Source: an uncultured Pirellulaceae bacterium
GTDB lineage: Bacteria; Planctomycetota; Planctomycetia; Pirellulales; Pirellulaceae
NCBI GenBank assembly: GCA_938091115.1
Contig: CALKNI010000019.1
Coordinates: 1-32,280, forward strand
Direction of reading: 5' to 3'
DNA length: 32,280 bases
Part shown: positions 1-8,641 of the stretch, one piece after another
How positions within the stretch are numbered: the first letter of the stretch is position 1
Layout: each line of letters starts with the position of its first letter
The notes under the pieces: generated by a model
The model's input: the letters and a program-made list of their open reading frames with translations, nothing else
What the model was told of the DNA's origin: nothing
Database searches by the model: none
Translations under genes and position numbers: made by a program

Positions 1-155
1 CATTTTGATATTTGATTCTCTTTTTGAGACGCTCTAATCACAAATTAGCCACTCGAGACTTCAAATTACTGGTCTTACTAAGTTTTTTTTATTTGGCATG
101 CTCTTTGCTTATTTAGCAGGGTGTCACAATGAAACGCTAGAATTTGGAGAACAGA

Positions 156-734
156 ATGAAATTTAATTTCTTGATTGGATTATGCACTTTAGCCTTAGTT
201 GCTTCTGCTAATTCGTTTGCCTCGGCTCAAATCGCTTATGGAACCGACGGCTTTGACCAGCGATTATCGGCCCCAACATTGGGCGGCATCGCCGTAGGTA
301 CCCCCGGCGATACAGTTGTGCAACCGTTGGATAATTCTAAGTGTGCAAGTGCCTTCCGAAGCAGTGTGCCTGTCTACAGTTGCGATCTTCCCATTAACTC
401 TGCAACAGCTATTGAATATGGGCTAATTGCGAACATGCTCCCTTGGATGTCAAATAATGGCAATAACAGTGAACGCAGTTCTGCGACAGCAATTGAGGAC
501 GGATTGATTGCGGCGATGCTCCCATGGCTGCCAAATAATGGTAATGCTTTAATCGCGGTAGTTATTATTACAGCATCGGACAGCGAACCGAGTTCTCATG
601 ATGATGCAGCTCACGGGAAAACTGGAAACACAATCCTTTTTGTAACCTCAAACAATGGCGAGTTGGGATACATCAAGATAGGTGATATCAAGGGAGAGCT
701 GAAAAGTTCGGTTTCGGATGATCGCAATCTTTAA
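156..734 (+). CDS. Small secreted protein of unknown function with an internal tandem duplication
   Basis: Not recognised as a known family. The ATG at 156 is preferred over an in-frame TTG at 144 because GGAG at 146-149 sits six bases before it, giving 192 residues. The N-terminus (MKFNFLIGLCTLALVASANSF) is a typical Sec signal peptide, so the protein is probably exported. Residues about 82-135 are two near-identical 27-residue units, each containing SATAIE-GLIA-MLPW--NNGN. A hydrophobic stretch ALIAVVIITA follows, then a polar tail. There is no close upstream gene, and a strong terminator lies about 130 bases downstream. Expression is plausible from the ribosome-binding site and signal peptide; function is unknown. 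Confidence 0.6.
   Translation: MKFNFLIGLCTLALVASANSFASAQIAYGTDGFDQRLSAPTLGGIAVGTPGDTVVQPLDNSKCASAFRSSVPVYSCDLPINSATAIEYGLIANMLPWMSNNGNNSERSSATAIEDGLIAAMLPWLPNNGNALIAVVIITASDSEPSSHDDAAHGKTGNTILFVTSNNGELGYIKIGDIKGELKSSVSDDRNL
399..560 (+). repeat. Two-copy 81-bp tandem duplication inside the secreted-protein gene
   Basis: Copies at 399-479 and 480-560 both begin TCTGC(A/G)ACAGC. They encode parallel 27-residue units that differ at a few residues and at several synonymous positions. The duplication is in frame and has diverged, so it is not very recent. Confidence 0.75.
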
Positions 735-770
735 TGATTGAAGATTACACCGAAATTACTAACGCATTCA

Positions 771-1118
771 TCAAACATATCCAAGATGGTGTCCTTTTGG
801 AGTACGTTGTGTTTTGACGGGGTATCTGTAGGGGAGTTGTAGGCCAATATCGCCCACTGAAATGCACGGTAGAGAGTTACTATTCTCTACCGTGCTTTTT
901 TTTTGCTCGGTCGTGCTTGCCGATTCAGCGTCGGATTTGGCGTCAGCTTTTTTAGCCATTCCAACGTCTTCAAAGTCGCATTTTTTAACCAATGCGTAAG
1001 TCTTCATGGCAGTGCTGGTGCTGTGGCCCGACCACTGGCTCTGATGGAATGCATTGTTCTCCTGTTTAATAGCGTCCATTGTGACATCGTTGAAGCCATA
1101 AGCCCCTGCGGTCGGACG
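771..1118 (-). pseudogene. Decayed C-terminal fragment of a tyrosine recombinase (integrase)
   Basis: The minus-strand open frame contains HQSQWSGHSTSTAMKTYALV followed by KKCDFEDV and a charged Ala/Lys/Ser tail. This resembles the end of planctomycete site-specific integrases: a W-GHS box carrying the second catalytic His, then the nucleophile Tyr about ten residues later, then a D-F segment. The frame is closed upstream by TGA at 1119-1121, and no R-box or earlier HxxR box is present in it. The catalytic core is therefore missing and the piece cannot be functional. It lies just beyond the end of the repeat-protein gene. The match is by motif memory only, so the call is moderate. Confidence 0.42.
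864..904 (+). terminator. Strong intrinsic terminator
   Basis: A perfect 12-bp stem (GCACGGTAGAGA at 864-875 with its complement at 884-895), an 8-base loop and nine consecutive T at 896-904. The T run places it on the plus strand, where it probably ends transcripts from the secreted-protein gene ending at 734. It overlaps the tail of the integrase remnant. Confidence 0.8.
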
Positions 1119-1155
1119 TCATATTTCGTGACAGCCCACGTAAACGGCGAGCGAG

Positions 1156-2535
1156 TTATCGCGTTATTTTCTTAGGCAACTTAATCGCTGGATTTGACTG
1201 AAGGATATCGAGAATGTCTTTGTCAATCGATATCAGGCCAGTAAGGTACATACAGTGACTTTCAAACTTTACCAATTCCTGAGCCGTCTCTTTATCAATA
1301 GACTCTAGGCCTTGGAGGTTCAAGTACTTACCTTTCCACTTTGCCAATTCCCGAGCTACTTCTTTATTTATGGATTTGAGGGAATAGCCAAACCCCATCT
1401 CTCCATCACGCCTTGCCAATTCCTTGGCCACTTCTCTGTCGATGGACTTCAGGCCTCCAAGCCCCAGACGGCCTTTGAGACTCGCCAATTCCCGGGCCAC
1501 GTCTTTATCTATGGATTCTAGGCCGTCGAGGTCAAGAAGCTTCCCTTCGAACTTTGCTAATTCCTGAGCAATATCCTTGTCGATGGACTTCAGGCCTTGA
1601 AGATCAACATGTCCTTGAAAGCTCACCAATTCCGAGGCCACAATTTTATCGATGAACTTAAGACCGTTGAGGGCCAGATAGTGACCCTCGAATTTTGCCA
1701 ATTCCCGGGCGACGTCTTTATCAAGCGCCGCCAACCCCTCCAGTCTCAGCCATCCATCCTTTGAAAGCTTGTCCCACGAATCTCCTTTAAAGCTCGCCAA
1801 TCCTTGGGCAACTTCTTTATCAATGGACTTCAGACCTTGGAGGTACAGGATCTGGCCTTCGAACTCTGCCAATTCCGTGGCCGCGTCTTTATCAATGCAT
1901 TCTAAGCCATTGAGGCCCAGACGCTCACCTTCGAACTTTGCCAATTCCCGAGCCACGTCTTTATCAATGGACTCTAGGCGTGTGAGGAACAGAGACCCAT
2001 CCTTCGGAGATTTGTCTAGCAATTCAGGGATTTGCCTAGGATTCAGTAATGTGATTTCTCCGGGGTTCTGCAGCAAGTACTCTTCTAACCTAAAGGGGAT
2101 AAACGACTCGATAAACTGTCGAGCTTTATAACGAACTTCGGCATTCGGGCTATCCAAAGCAGCGGTCACTTCTGCCCGTGCTGATAAACCAATATCAAGC
2201 AATTTTGCGTACGCCTGTTGGCGAACCGTATAGGAGGGATCACCAAGTTGCAGCACTACCTTTTCGTATTCAGGATTTAGTGGTTTGTCCCGCTCTTGTG
2301 AATCACTACCGAATAAAGCGGCAGTTATTTCTAAACGTGCGGACCAATCAAGTTGGCTCAATTTTAACATGGCCCTATTGCGAACCTTAGAGGAAGGATC
2401 ACAAAGCTGTTCCACTAAATTTTCGCATTGAGGATCTAGTGCTTTGTCCTGCTCTTGTCCATCACTCCCGGCAACCGTCAAAACGGACAGTGCCATAATC
2501 AATACTCGTATTAATTGTTGAGTGATGATTTTCAT
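1156..2535 (-). CDS. Secreted HEAT-repeat plus leucine-rich-like solenoid protein
   Basis: 459 residues, starting at ATG. An N-terminal signal-like hydrophobic segment (residues 5-22) suggests export. Residues about 28-130 are two related HEAT-like units, each with an LGDPS/LCDPS turn and a VR--A helix, of the kind common in planctomycete secreted proteins. From residue 188 to 434 there are ten units of usually 24 residues with the pattern SIDKDVARELAKFEG-L-L-GL. Each is a short amphipathic helix plus a short strand, as in leucine-rich solenoids, and a divergent cap ends the protein. One unit carries a nine-residue insertion. No catalytic motif is visible; a protein-binding scaffold is the natural inference. 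The gene stands alone between the integrase remnant and a membrane-protein gene. Confidence 0.75.
   Translation of the reverse strand: MKIITQQLIRVLIMALSVLTVAGSDGQEQDKALDPQCENLVEQLCDPSSKVRNRAMLKLSQLDWSARLEITAALFGSDSQERDKPLNPEYEKVVLQLGDPSYTVRQQAYAKLLDIGLSARAEVTAALDSPNAEVRYKARQFIESFIPFRLEEYLLQNPGEITLLNPRQIPELLDKSPKDGSLFLTRLESIDKDVARELAKFEGERLGLNGLECIDKDAATELAEFEGQILYLQGLKSIDKEVAQGLASFKGDSWDKLSKDGWLRLEGLAALDKDVARELAKFEGHYLALNGLKFIDKIVASELVSFQGHVDLQGLKSIDKDIAQELAKFEGKLLDLDGLESIDKDVARELASLKGRLGLGGLKSIDREVAKELARRDGEMGFGYSLKSINKEVARELAKWKGKYLNLQGLESIDKETAQELVKFESHCMYLTGLISIDKDILDILQSNPAIKLPKKITR
1234..1974 (-). repeat. Ten tandem ~72-bp units encoding a 24-residue LRR-like motif
   Basis: Units run from residue 188 to 434 of the encoded protein. 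Lengths are 24,24,33,24,23,24,23,24,24,24 residues. The invariant core is (S/C/A)(I/L)(D/N)(K/R) followed by A--L, then G, then an L-L-GL strand. Strong DNA similarity between units suggests growth by in-frame duplication. Confidence 0.75.
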
Positions 2536-2762
2536 ATAATGTTCTCTAACTGAAGTCTCTTGAATGAAGAGAATATCGAAGTCATTTCAGACTTGATCGG
2601 TTGTGAACTCGAGGGCGAGCGTATTGAGGAGTTTCGCAATTTGTAAAAGTCAGACTGTCATAAATGAAGTCGGATAACAATAATTCTAAGACTAAGGTCA
2701 TATTAAAGGGGCAATTAGGGGCTTGCAAATGCGTTTGCATCACATTATTTCGAAGGAGCAGC

Positions 2763-3197
2763 TTACGGGTCTCGTTTTTGCCCTGAAGCTTGTTTCAAGT
2801 AAAAAGACAGTGACAGGAAAATTGTCGTGCAAAATAACGCTGACGCCCATTCTGCGATTCCAATCAGAAAGGGCACTACCCTTTGCCCCCTCACGAGATT
2901 TTCTCGGTTTAGCCATGCTTCGTTTTCAATGTAAAGGCCGATCACAGCTGATATCGATACCACCAAAATGATCGCGAACAAAGCGAGCGACAGGATGCGA
3001 TGTTTTCGCAAGGTAAACGCAAGCAATCCAAATGCGATGTATGGACCAATCATCATGCAGAAGACCACTGTGCAAACTAACGCGGCCGCAAGGAATGAAG
3101 GACCGGCTGCCACTCCAGAGTTCCCTGGCCCTGCGTAAATAAAGAGAGTCGCCACTGCTGCAACTGACAAAGTGATTATAGATAACTTCCAAATCAT
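2763..3197 (-). CDS. Small integral membrane protein, function unknown
   Basis: 144 residues from the ATG at 3197, where the hydrophobic sequence MIWKLSIITLSVAAVATLFI begins. The open frame extends 35 codons further upstream, but those residues are polar and Arg-rich and probably not coding. Four membrane segments are visible at about residues 3-20, 28-55, 62-85 and 108-130. A conserved-looking loop reads NEAWLNRENLVRG. The arrangement resembles the small four-helix membrane proteins frequent in planctomycetes, but I do not recognise a named family. No good Shine-Dalgarno is seen before the chosen start, so the N-terminus is uncertain. Confidence 0.5.
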   Translation of the reverse strand: MIWKLSIITLSVAAVATLFIYAGPGNSGVAAGPSFLAAALVCTVVFCMMIGPYIAFGLLAFTLRKHRILSLALFAIILVVSISAVIGLYIENEAWLNRENLVRGQRVVPFLIGIAEWASALFCTTIFLSLSFYLKQASGQKRDP

Positions 3198-3377
3198 TTT
3201 ACTGAGTCTATGAGAACGTAGGCGATCATCGGGCCGCAACCTAGTGGCTAAAACGTAGGATTGTAGCGGGTATATTTGGCGAGGCCACCTGAGAAAATCC
3301 AAGAGAACCAGTGTTGAGGCGGCTTCGAGTTCATCGCCTTGCTATCCGACGTAACTTATAAAGGTCGTTTGTCCCGA

Positions 3378-3632
3378 TCATCTATTTTTTGCATTTGCAA
3401 TTAACCTATCAATTTCCAGAACGTGACCATGGGGTACGCGACTTCTTTGATATTTATTCCAAATAACCTCACGAAGAGATTCGAGATCTTCGAGTGAGAT
3501 TTTTGGGAACTTCGTCCATTCTGTTTCCGTTTTAAGTCGGGATTGCAGTTGCCATTTCCCAGCGTGCCGCGAGACAGTGACTAAACGGACTTCTCCATCT
3601 TCTGTTTTTTCACGCCATTCGTGTTTCTTCAT
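3378..3632 (-). CDS. Short hypothetical protein of a PVC-group type
   Basis: 84 residues from the ATG at 3632 (MKKHEWREKTEDGEVRLVTV); an alternative in-frame start eight codons upstream is possible. The sequence reads as one small folded domain: a beta-rich half (RLVTVSRHAGKWQLQSRLK) and an alpha-helical half ending NKYQRSRVPHGHVLEIDRLI. From memory, similar short proteins with EWRE and NKYQR-R-P--H segments occur in Verrucomicrobia and Planctomycetes with no assigned function. No signal peptide or membrane segment. Probably a real cytosolic protein; role unknown. Confidence 0.6.
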   Translation of the reverse strand: MKKHEWREKTEDGEVRLVTVSRHAGKWQLQSRLKTETEWTKFPKISLEDLESLREVIWNKYQRSRVPHGHVLEIDRLIANAKNR

Positions 3633-4109
3633 GATTGTTTGAACTGCAACTCGCAAGTCGCGGTGTATTAAGATTGGTGAAATTTATTTAGCATCAGCAA
3701 CACAATAATGCTCGCAGGTTTCGAAAGCGAGGTAATTGATTTGATAGCTGGAGATAGTTGTGATTCGGTGTTCCTTTATTAAGGTTGGGGTTCGCCGAGT
3801 ATACACTTTCTAGAGCTGTAGAGATCGCAGAATTTTAAGCTTTTGATCTCCGGGGCAAAATGCTCCCCCCAATTTTTCCAGTAACCCCGCCATTTTCGTC
3901 GACTTCTGTTGTCAAGTGTTGGTTGCAGTCAAACCTTTCAGACTTGTTAATGACTTTGGCGATTCCATGCCCGCGCTCATTGAAATCATCTTCAGAAAAA
4001 ATTCTGTTCTATGCTGCGGGAGTGTTTGTTTTGGAATTGGTTCTTACTAGAGGAGTGTCCAGTCAATCAGAATTGCAAATAACAGAATCGGTATCAGGTT
4101 TTTCATGGT
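3633..4109. other. Non-coding interval
   Basis: No convincing gene on either strand. A plus-strand open frame starting at 3860 has a biased, unfamiliar composition and overlaps the DUF2293 gene antisense. No clear terminator or promoter was found. Confidence 0.5.
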
Positions 4110-4799
4110 TCAATTGTTCCGGGGTTCATTGGTTTTTGTCAAAGCAATTTGAAGCGGGCAATCTAATGAAACAGACTCCCCTTCTCGGTATTGACTCAAA
4201 AGTTTTTTAGATCGTTTCGCCAGTTTTCGTCTGATTTCACGGCGTTTACCCTTAACTCGCTGAATCACCATGTTGTCATAGCCTGTGGTTTGGTGGCGCA
4301 TCCAGGCGATCACTGCGGCTTCAGCCCTGTGTTCGATAGGAATTTTTTTGGTGCGAGCAACGGTTCCACTGCCAATGGGGGTTGCGTGGCCGGTTACGGC
4401 GGTGGCCATCCGTTTTGCCAAATGCGAGTGAGTGGGATGGAAATTGAGAAATGAGACAACGGCGCCATGAAAATCGTCTACATAATCAGCCTGGATTTTG
4501 ATACGGCGTTTTGCGGCTGCTTTTTTCCGGCTCGCAAAGGCTTCGGTCGAGCGTTCGACAGCTAGGTCTTTGCGGATTTGTTCGATCGTAGTTTTGGGCG
4601 CCCAAACGCCTTTCGAGTAATTCCTTCTCCCTCTTTTTTCTTTGACAATCCAGTGTTCGCCAGCGGCCTTTGTCCGTCGGGTTAACGCCGCGTCGCCTGG
4701 CGGAAGGAAGATCCAGCTGCGAGGTACTTTGTGGATCTTCTTATTGGCATCCATCACCGTGTTTTTGGAGGGACCGGGAGAGAATGTATTTTCACGCAT
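4110..4799 (-). CDS. DUF2293 domain protein
   Basis: 229 residues, rich in Lys and Arg. The C-terminal third contains HRAEAAVIAWMRHQTTGYDN followed by a basic helical segment (KGKRREIRRKLAKRSKKLLSQYR). This matches the DUF2293 pattern of an AVVA-IRH--T-YD core with an Arg-rich helix before the end. The N-terminal part (KVPRSWIFLPPGDAALTRR) also fits longer members. The function of the family is not established; the basic character hints at nucleic-acid contact, which is inference. The start could be the ATG at 4799 or the internal ATG at 4754 (MDANKK); neither has a strong ribosome-binding site. Confidence 0.7.
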   Translation of the reverse strand: MRENTFSPGPSKNTVMDANKKIHKVPRSWIFLPPGDAALTRRTKAAGEHWIVKEKRGRRNYSKGVWAPKTTIEQIRKDLAVERSTEAFASRKKAAAKRRIKIQADYVDDFHGAVVSFLNFHPTHSHLAKRMATAVTGHATPIGSGTVARTKKIPIEHRAEAAVIAWMRHQTTGYDNMVIQRVKGKRREIRRKLAKRSKKLLSQYREGESVSLDCPLQIALTKTNEPRNN

Positions 4800-5009
4800 A
4801 TTTCAGCTGTCTTGCACTGATTTCGATCTTTGATGTGAAAGCCGACTAGATAGTTCTTAGTCAATTCAGCAGTTATTTTGGTGATTGAATCTTTGAGGTA
4901 TCCCAAGATCAAATTAAATCGATTAACAACTTAATTCGCCGGCTGACTTTTCATTGCGCGATCTGGTTAGCAAGGATTTACAATCTGGAGCCGCGAATTT
5001 AAATCGACA

Positions 5010-5513
5010 TCATTCGGCTGGAGTGGCGTCGCGCGTTGCCAATTCGCGGTCAATTAAAAATAAGCCGTTGGCGTTATCGCCGACGAGACGCAATTGATCA
5101 ATTACGTTTTGGGCATTGGATTCTTCTTCGACTTGCTCCCGGACGAACCACTCCAGAAAAACATCTGTCGCATGATCCGATTCGCTGCGGGCGAGGTCTT
5201 TCAATCGCGAAACACATGCGGTGATATGTTTTTCGTGCTCAAGCGATTTCTCGAATAGGCTCAGTGGTGTTTCACCCGATAATTCTGGTTTCCCAATAGG
5301 CAGCAAATCAACCGAACCGTTTCTCTCCAAAATATAATTAAAGAAACGATCTGCGTGTCCGAGTTCTTCCTGGTATTGCATTTTGAACCAGTTACTGAAA
5401 CCTGGCAGTCCGATCCTATCGGCTTCGGCCGACATGCCAAGGTAAATAAAAGCTGAACAAAACTCTTCATTGATTTGTTGGTTGAGTGCCTGTTGCATTT
5501 TGTCGCTGAGCAT
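5010..5513 (-). CDS. ftnA: Bacterial ferritin (FtnA type)
   Basis: 167 residues. The ATG at 5513 is chosen because GGAG sits six bases upstream and the sequence then begins like family members (MLSDKMQQALNQQINEEF). It forms the 24-subunit iron-storage shell that oxidises ferrous iron. The di-iron centre is complete and in standard numbering: E17, E50 and H53 (in QEELGHA), E94, Q127 and E130, with Y24 also present. No haem-ligand Met in the bacterioferritin position is evident. Length is normal. The gene follows the membrane hydroxylase by about 160 bases on the same strand, so it may have its own promoter in that gap. A role in cytosolic iron storage and limiting Fenton chemistry is a confident family inference. 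Confidence 0.93.
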   Translation of the reverse strand: MLSDKMQQALNQQINEEFCSAFIYLGMSAEADRIGLPGFSNWFKMQYQEELGHADRFFNYILERNGSVDLLPIGKPELSGETPLSLFEKSLEHEKHITACVSRLKDLARSESDHATDVFLEWFVREQVEEESNAQNVIDQLRLVGDNANGLFLIDRELATRDATPAE

Positions 5514-5676
5514 GCGGTTCTCCAGAGTTGATGCACAAAGCATCCGTTGATAAAGCTTTGGTTAGAATCGGTGCTTCTGATTATTACCAATTGTCTTTTG
5601 AATTCAACACGAGGCGTGGTCGACTTAATTTGCCTGCAATTGGAACAAAGGACAATTGCCGTCACAGAATTCAAGT

Positions 5677-6888
5677 TTAGTCATTTGGGGTGGGTGGCTT
5701 ATTGGGGACAGCAGCTTCGTTTAATCGTTCTGACAGATTGGGAGTCGGGGTTTTATTCTCCATGCGGTTTTTAAAGAAGGGATACAAAAATTGATTCCAA
5801 TAATATTTGGGGACTGGGTTGCCTTCGATTCCATAGCCTTGTGGCCAGTTGTCTTTGGGGAAGTAGTAGGTGCCAAAAATCAAATCGAGAACAGGAAAGT
5901 GAACCGCATAGTTCTTATTGATTGCTTCTTTTTCAATGCCGTGGTGCCAGTGATGAAAACGAGGCGTTGCAATAATGTATTCAAGCCAATAAAAACGGAT
6001 GCCGATGTTGGAGTGGATAAATACCGATGAGAGGTAGACAAGCAGAATGTATCCATAAAGTGCCGGTTCAGCATATCCGATCAAATACATCGGTAGGGTT
6101 GTAAAGCTACGTAGGAGAATGACTTCGACGATGTGCATTCTCGAGCCAGCCATCCAGTCCATTGCCTGAGCTGAATGATGCACCGCGTGAAAATTCCAAA
6201 GTATTGGAAATCGATGAAAACAGCGATGGAACCAGTATTGAGCTAAGTCTGTAAAGAACATGATCTCCAAAATTTGGAGTCCGATATTTTGGCTTGCGAT
6301 TGCTTCCCGGAGGCCATTGGCCCAAGGTGTATTGGCAAGTAATGTGAGAGCGGGTGCGAGTGAAAGAAGAGTCAAGAACTGAATGAACAGTTTACTGATA
6401 AAGAAATATAATAGATCTTCACGCCACTCGTATCGTAATATCCGCTGATCGACTTTTTTGAAAATTCGTTCGAGCGGGATAAACAGTGCGCCGAGCATTA
6501 TTAAGTTTAGGAAAAAGAAATCGAGCCCAAGCGAAACGTCTCCCCTGATATTTTTTGCGGATTCGGCTGAAGCTCCTCCGAGGATGCTTGCGGTTAGTGC
6601 GAGGCCGAGGGTGGTGAACCCTAGTGTCTTGTTTTTTCGGAGGGCCAAATTGGTTATCCCGAGCAGATAAGCCACGGTCAAAATGGCAAATAAAAGTGGT
6701 CTAATCCAGAACAGATTCTCTCTGTAAAATCCGTACCGAATTTCCTGGAGAGTGAGGAACTCTGGGTATAGAAAGCAGATGACTGCGGCTAAGCCCATGA
6801 CTGAAAGCAGGAGCCCTAGGGTGCCACTGATCCACCCTGATCCAAATTTTCGATCAGCGGAATCAAGTTCGTTGAATAAGGATTTCAC
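5677..6888 (-). CDS. Sterol desaturase / fatty-acid hydroxylase superfamily membrane protein
   Basis: 403 residues from a GTG start. Several membrane segments are visible (about 20-42, 62-82, 90-106, 122-140, 160-186, 262-292). The three histidine clusters that bind the non-haem di-iron site are intact: H221xxxH225 (HRCFH), H234xxHH238 (HAVHH) and H312xxH315H316 (HHWHH). This superfamily hydroxylates or desaturates hydrophobic substrates such as sterols, fatty acids or alkylglycerols using O2; the actual substrate cannot be read from sequence. The N-terminal 140 residues form an extra membrane module. The gene lies 83 bases downstream of the aminotransferase on the same strand and upstream of ferritin. 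The C-terminal 30 residues are Pro/Asn-rich and look disordered. Confidence 0.88.
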   Translation of the reverse strand: MKSLFNELDSADRKFGSGWISGTLGLLLSVMGLAAVICFLYPEFLTLQEIRYGFYRENLFWIRPLLFAILTVAYLLGITNLALRKNKTLGFTTLGLALTASILGGASAESAKNIRGDVSLGLDFFFLNLIMLGALFIPLERIFKKVDQRILRYEWREDLLYFFISKLFIQFLTLLSLAPALTLLANTPWANGLREAIASQNIGLQILEIMFFTDLAQYWFHRCFHRFPILWNFHAVHHSAQAMDWMAGSRMHIVEVILLRSFTTLPMYLIGYAEPALYGYILLVYLSSVFIHSNIGIRFYWLEYIIATPRFHHWHHGIEKEAINKNYAVHFPVLDLIFGTYYFPKDNWPQGYGIEGNPVPKYYWNQFLYPFFKNRMENKTPTPNLSERLNEAAVPNKPPTPND

Positions 6889-6971
6889 AATTAATACTCT
6901 TATTAGGTAAAGTCGCTTTAGCTATCTTGAATGAAGACGTGGAAGTGTCTCTGAGGAAAGTTGGCAAATCG

Positions 6972-8123
6972 TCAAACATTATAGTGTTTGGTTTCAATGA
7001 TCGTTGGATTGTCGGTTAGCCAATTGTCAAATTTGCCGAGTGCTGTCCCGAATGTTGCCCGCCCCAGGCCGATACGCATGTGTTGATCATCGCTGCCAAG
7101 AAGCTTACCAGATTGAATTAACACACCGGCTTCTGCCGCGAGTTGTTCGGTAATGCGGTTTACCGAGTTGACGTGGAATCGCACCAATGCGGTAGATCCA
7201 GCCAGAGGTCGACGCCAGGTAAAATGCTCTGGCCATCGATCAAAGAACTGGTCTGCAATTTGTAGATTCGACTTGATTTGGGTTAGGCTGCGGTGTCGTA
7301 ATTCGTTCCAGACTTTGAGGGCTGCTGTGGCGAGGAATTCAGAGGGCCCCGGTGAACAAATGCTGGTGTAAAATTTCCAGTTAATGTACTTATCAATGAG
7401 TTGAGTGTTGGGGACCACAAGCCAGCCGGTTCGCAAGCCAGGAAGACCATAGGTTTTGGAAAGCCCCGAAAGTACGATTGCTTTTGATGAAAGATCGGCC
7501 ATGGATGGAATTTCGCTGGTTCCCTCATGAGTGAGGCCGAAATACATTTCATCTGAGAAAAGCCAGATATTATTTTGCTCCGCGACGGCGATTATTTCCT
7601 GCTGCATCTTCGGACTTGGAACGTAACCGGTTGGATTGTGCGGGAAATTGACGACGATCATTTTAGTCTTGGGGGACAAAAGTTGAGCAAGCTCTTCAAT
7701 TTCCAGTTCCCATCCGTCATCGGTTGAGCGGAAGTTCCATTTTTTAACATTTTCGATGCCAACGACATGTTCGAACATGTTGATCAAGGCATCGTAAGCT
7801 GGCGAGAGCACGATTACTTCGTCTCCGGAATCTAGCAGTGCACGAGCAGTAAGATAGATCCCTTCGACTGGAGTGGCCAAAACGATGACGTTTTCCGGTG
7901 AACAAGTCTGGTAAGTGTTGGCAATGTTTTTCCTGAGTTCCGGATTCCCTTGCGATTCGGTATAGCCAAGGGTTTGCTGAGTGAAATTAGAGATCGGAAC
8001 ATCGGCCAGTTTTAGCAAGGTTTCGATCGACATTGTCTCGCAATCAGAATTGCAAAGTTGATAAGGGGTGTTGAATTCATATTGAGCAAAAAAATGTTCG
8101 GTCTCAAAGCGGGCGATCTTCAT
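6972..8123 (-). CDS. PLP-dependent class I/II aminotransferase
   Basis: 383 residues, fold-type I. Hallmarks are N163 in NFPHNPTG, D191 in FSDEMY (pairs with the pyridine nitrogen), the Schiff-base lysine K223 in SGLSKTYGLPGLRTGW, and a C-terminal RIGLGR whose first Arg should bind the substrate carboxylate. The start MKIARFETEHFFAQYEF resembles a subgroup of class I/II aminotransferases that includes capreomycidine-synthase-like enzymes, but this is a memory-based resemblance and no substrate is claimed. The enzyme is cytosolic. It is probably first in a minus-strand series with the membrane hydroxylase 83 bases downstream. No strong Shine-Dalgarno is seen before the ATG. Confidence 0.85.
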   Translation of the reverse strand: MKIARFETEHFFAQYEFNTPYQLCNSDCETMSIETLLKLADVPISNFTQQTLGYTESQGNPELRKNIANTYQTCSPENVIVLATPVEGIYLTARALLDSGDEVIVLSPAYDALINMFEHVVGIENVKKWNFRSTDDGWELEIEELAQLLSPKTKMIVVNFPHNPTGYVPSPKMQQEIIAVAEQNNIWLFSDEMYFGLTHEGTSEIPSMADLSSKAIVLSGLSKTYGLPGLRTGWLVVPNTQLIDKYINWKFYTSICSPGPSEFLATAALKVWNELRHRSLTQIKSNLQIADQFFDRWPEHFTWRRPLAGSTALVRFHVNSVNRITEQLAAEAGVLIQSGKLLGSDDQHMRIGLGRATFGTALGKFDNWLTDNPTIIETKHYNV

Positions 8124-8641
8124 GCAGCTAGTCTTTTTGATTTGGTAATTTGGAGTTAGTCAGATTGGGGTGGAACCTTCTGGGCAAGTTCAAGGTTACT
8201 GGATTTCAGTCCCTTAAGCCAAGGAAAATATGAAGCTGATCTATAACTGTTGTCGACATTGCATTTGTTTTTTATTTTTCCAGAGTGCCGCCAAACGTAT
8301 GAAATGTCGTGGTGGGCATTTAAGTTGCGTTTCGATAATACCCGCGGCCGATGGTTGCCCTACCGCCTGGGGAAGTATTGATATGTTCTATGGGTTACGG
8401 TGACTTGAATGTGCCCGGTGGGGAAGAAAGGTGTAATTTTTAGGAAAACTGGGGCAGAATGCGAATTTGGATCGCGATCAGGTGTAAGACTACAATGGTG
8501 ACATGTTTGAACGGAAGCGGAGTTTGTGCGTACTTCCATGTTAGCTACCGAGGAATCTGCCAATGATCTCTGGTGTTTGAGGAGTGTTTCCGCAACGCTG
8601 GACTTGTCGAATTCAAAAAGAGTCTTGGCCTGAGATTGAGA
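8124..8641. other. Intergenic region between divergent genes
   Basis: About 0.5 kb between the minus-strand aminotransferase and the plus-strand histidine kinase. It should hold both promoters, but no confident -35/-10 pair or hairpin was identified. The open frame of the kinase extends back to a GTG at 8573 without recognisable domain sequence. Confidence 0.5.

Noticed and set aside
1119-1121. In-frame TGA upstream of the integrase remnant as another Sec codon
   Set aside because: It does not fall on a redox-active position and the sequence upstream does not restore an integrase core, so decay explains it.
3860-4210. Plus-strand 116-codon open frame
   Set aside because: Composition is unlike the neighbouring genes, no homology is recognised, and it overlaps the 3' end of the DUF2293 gene antisense.
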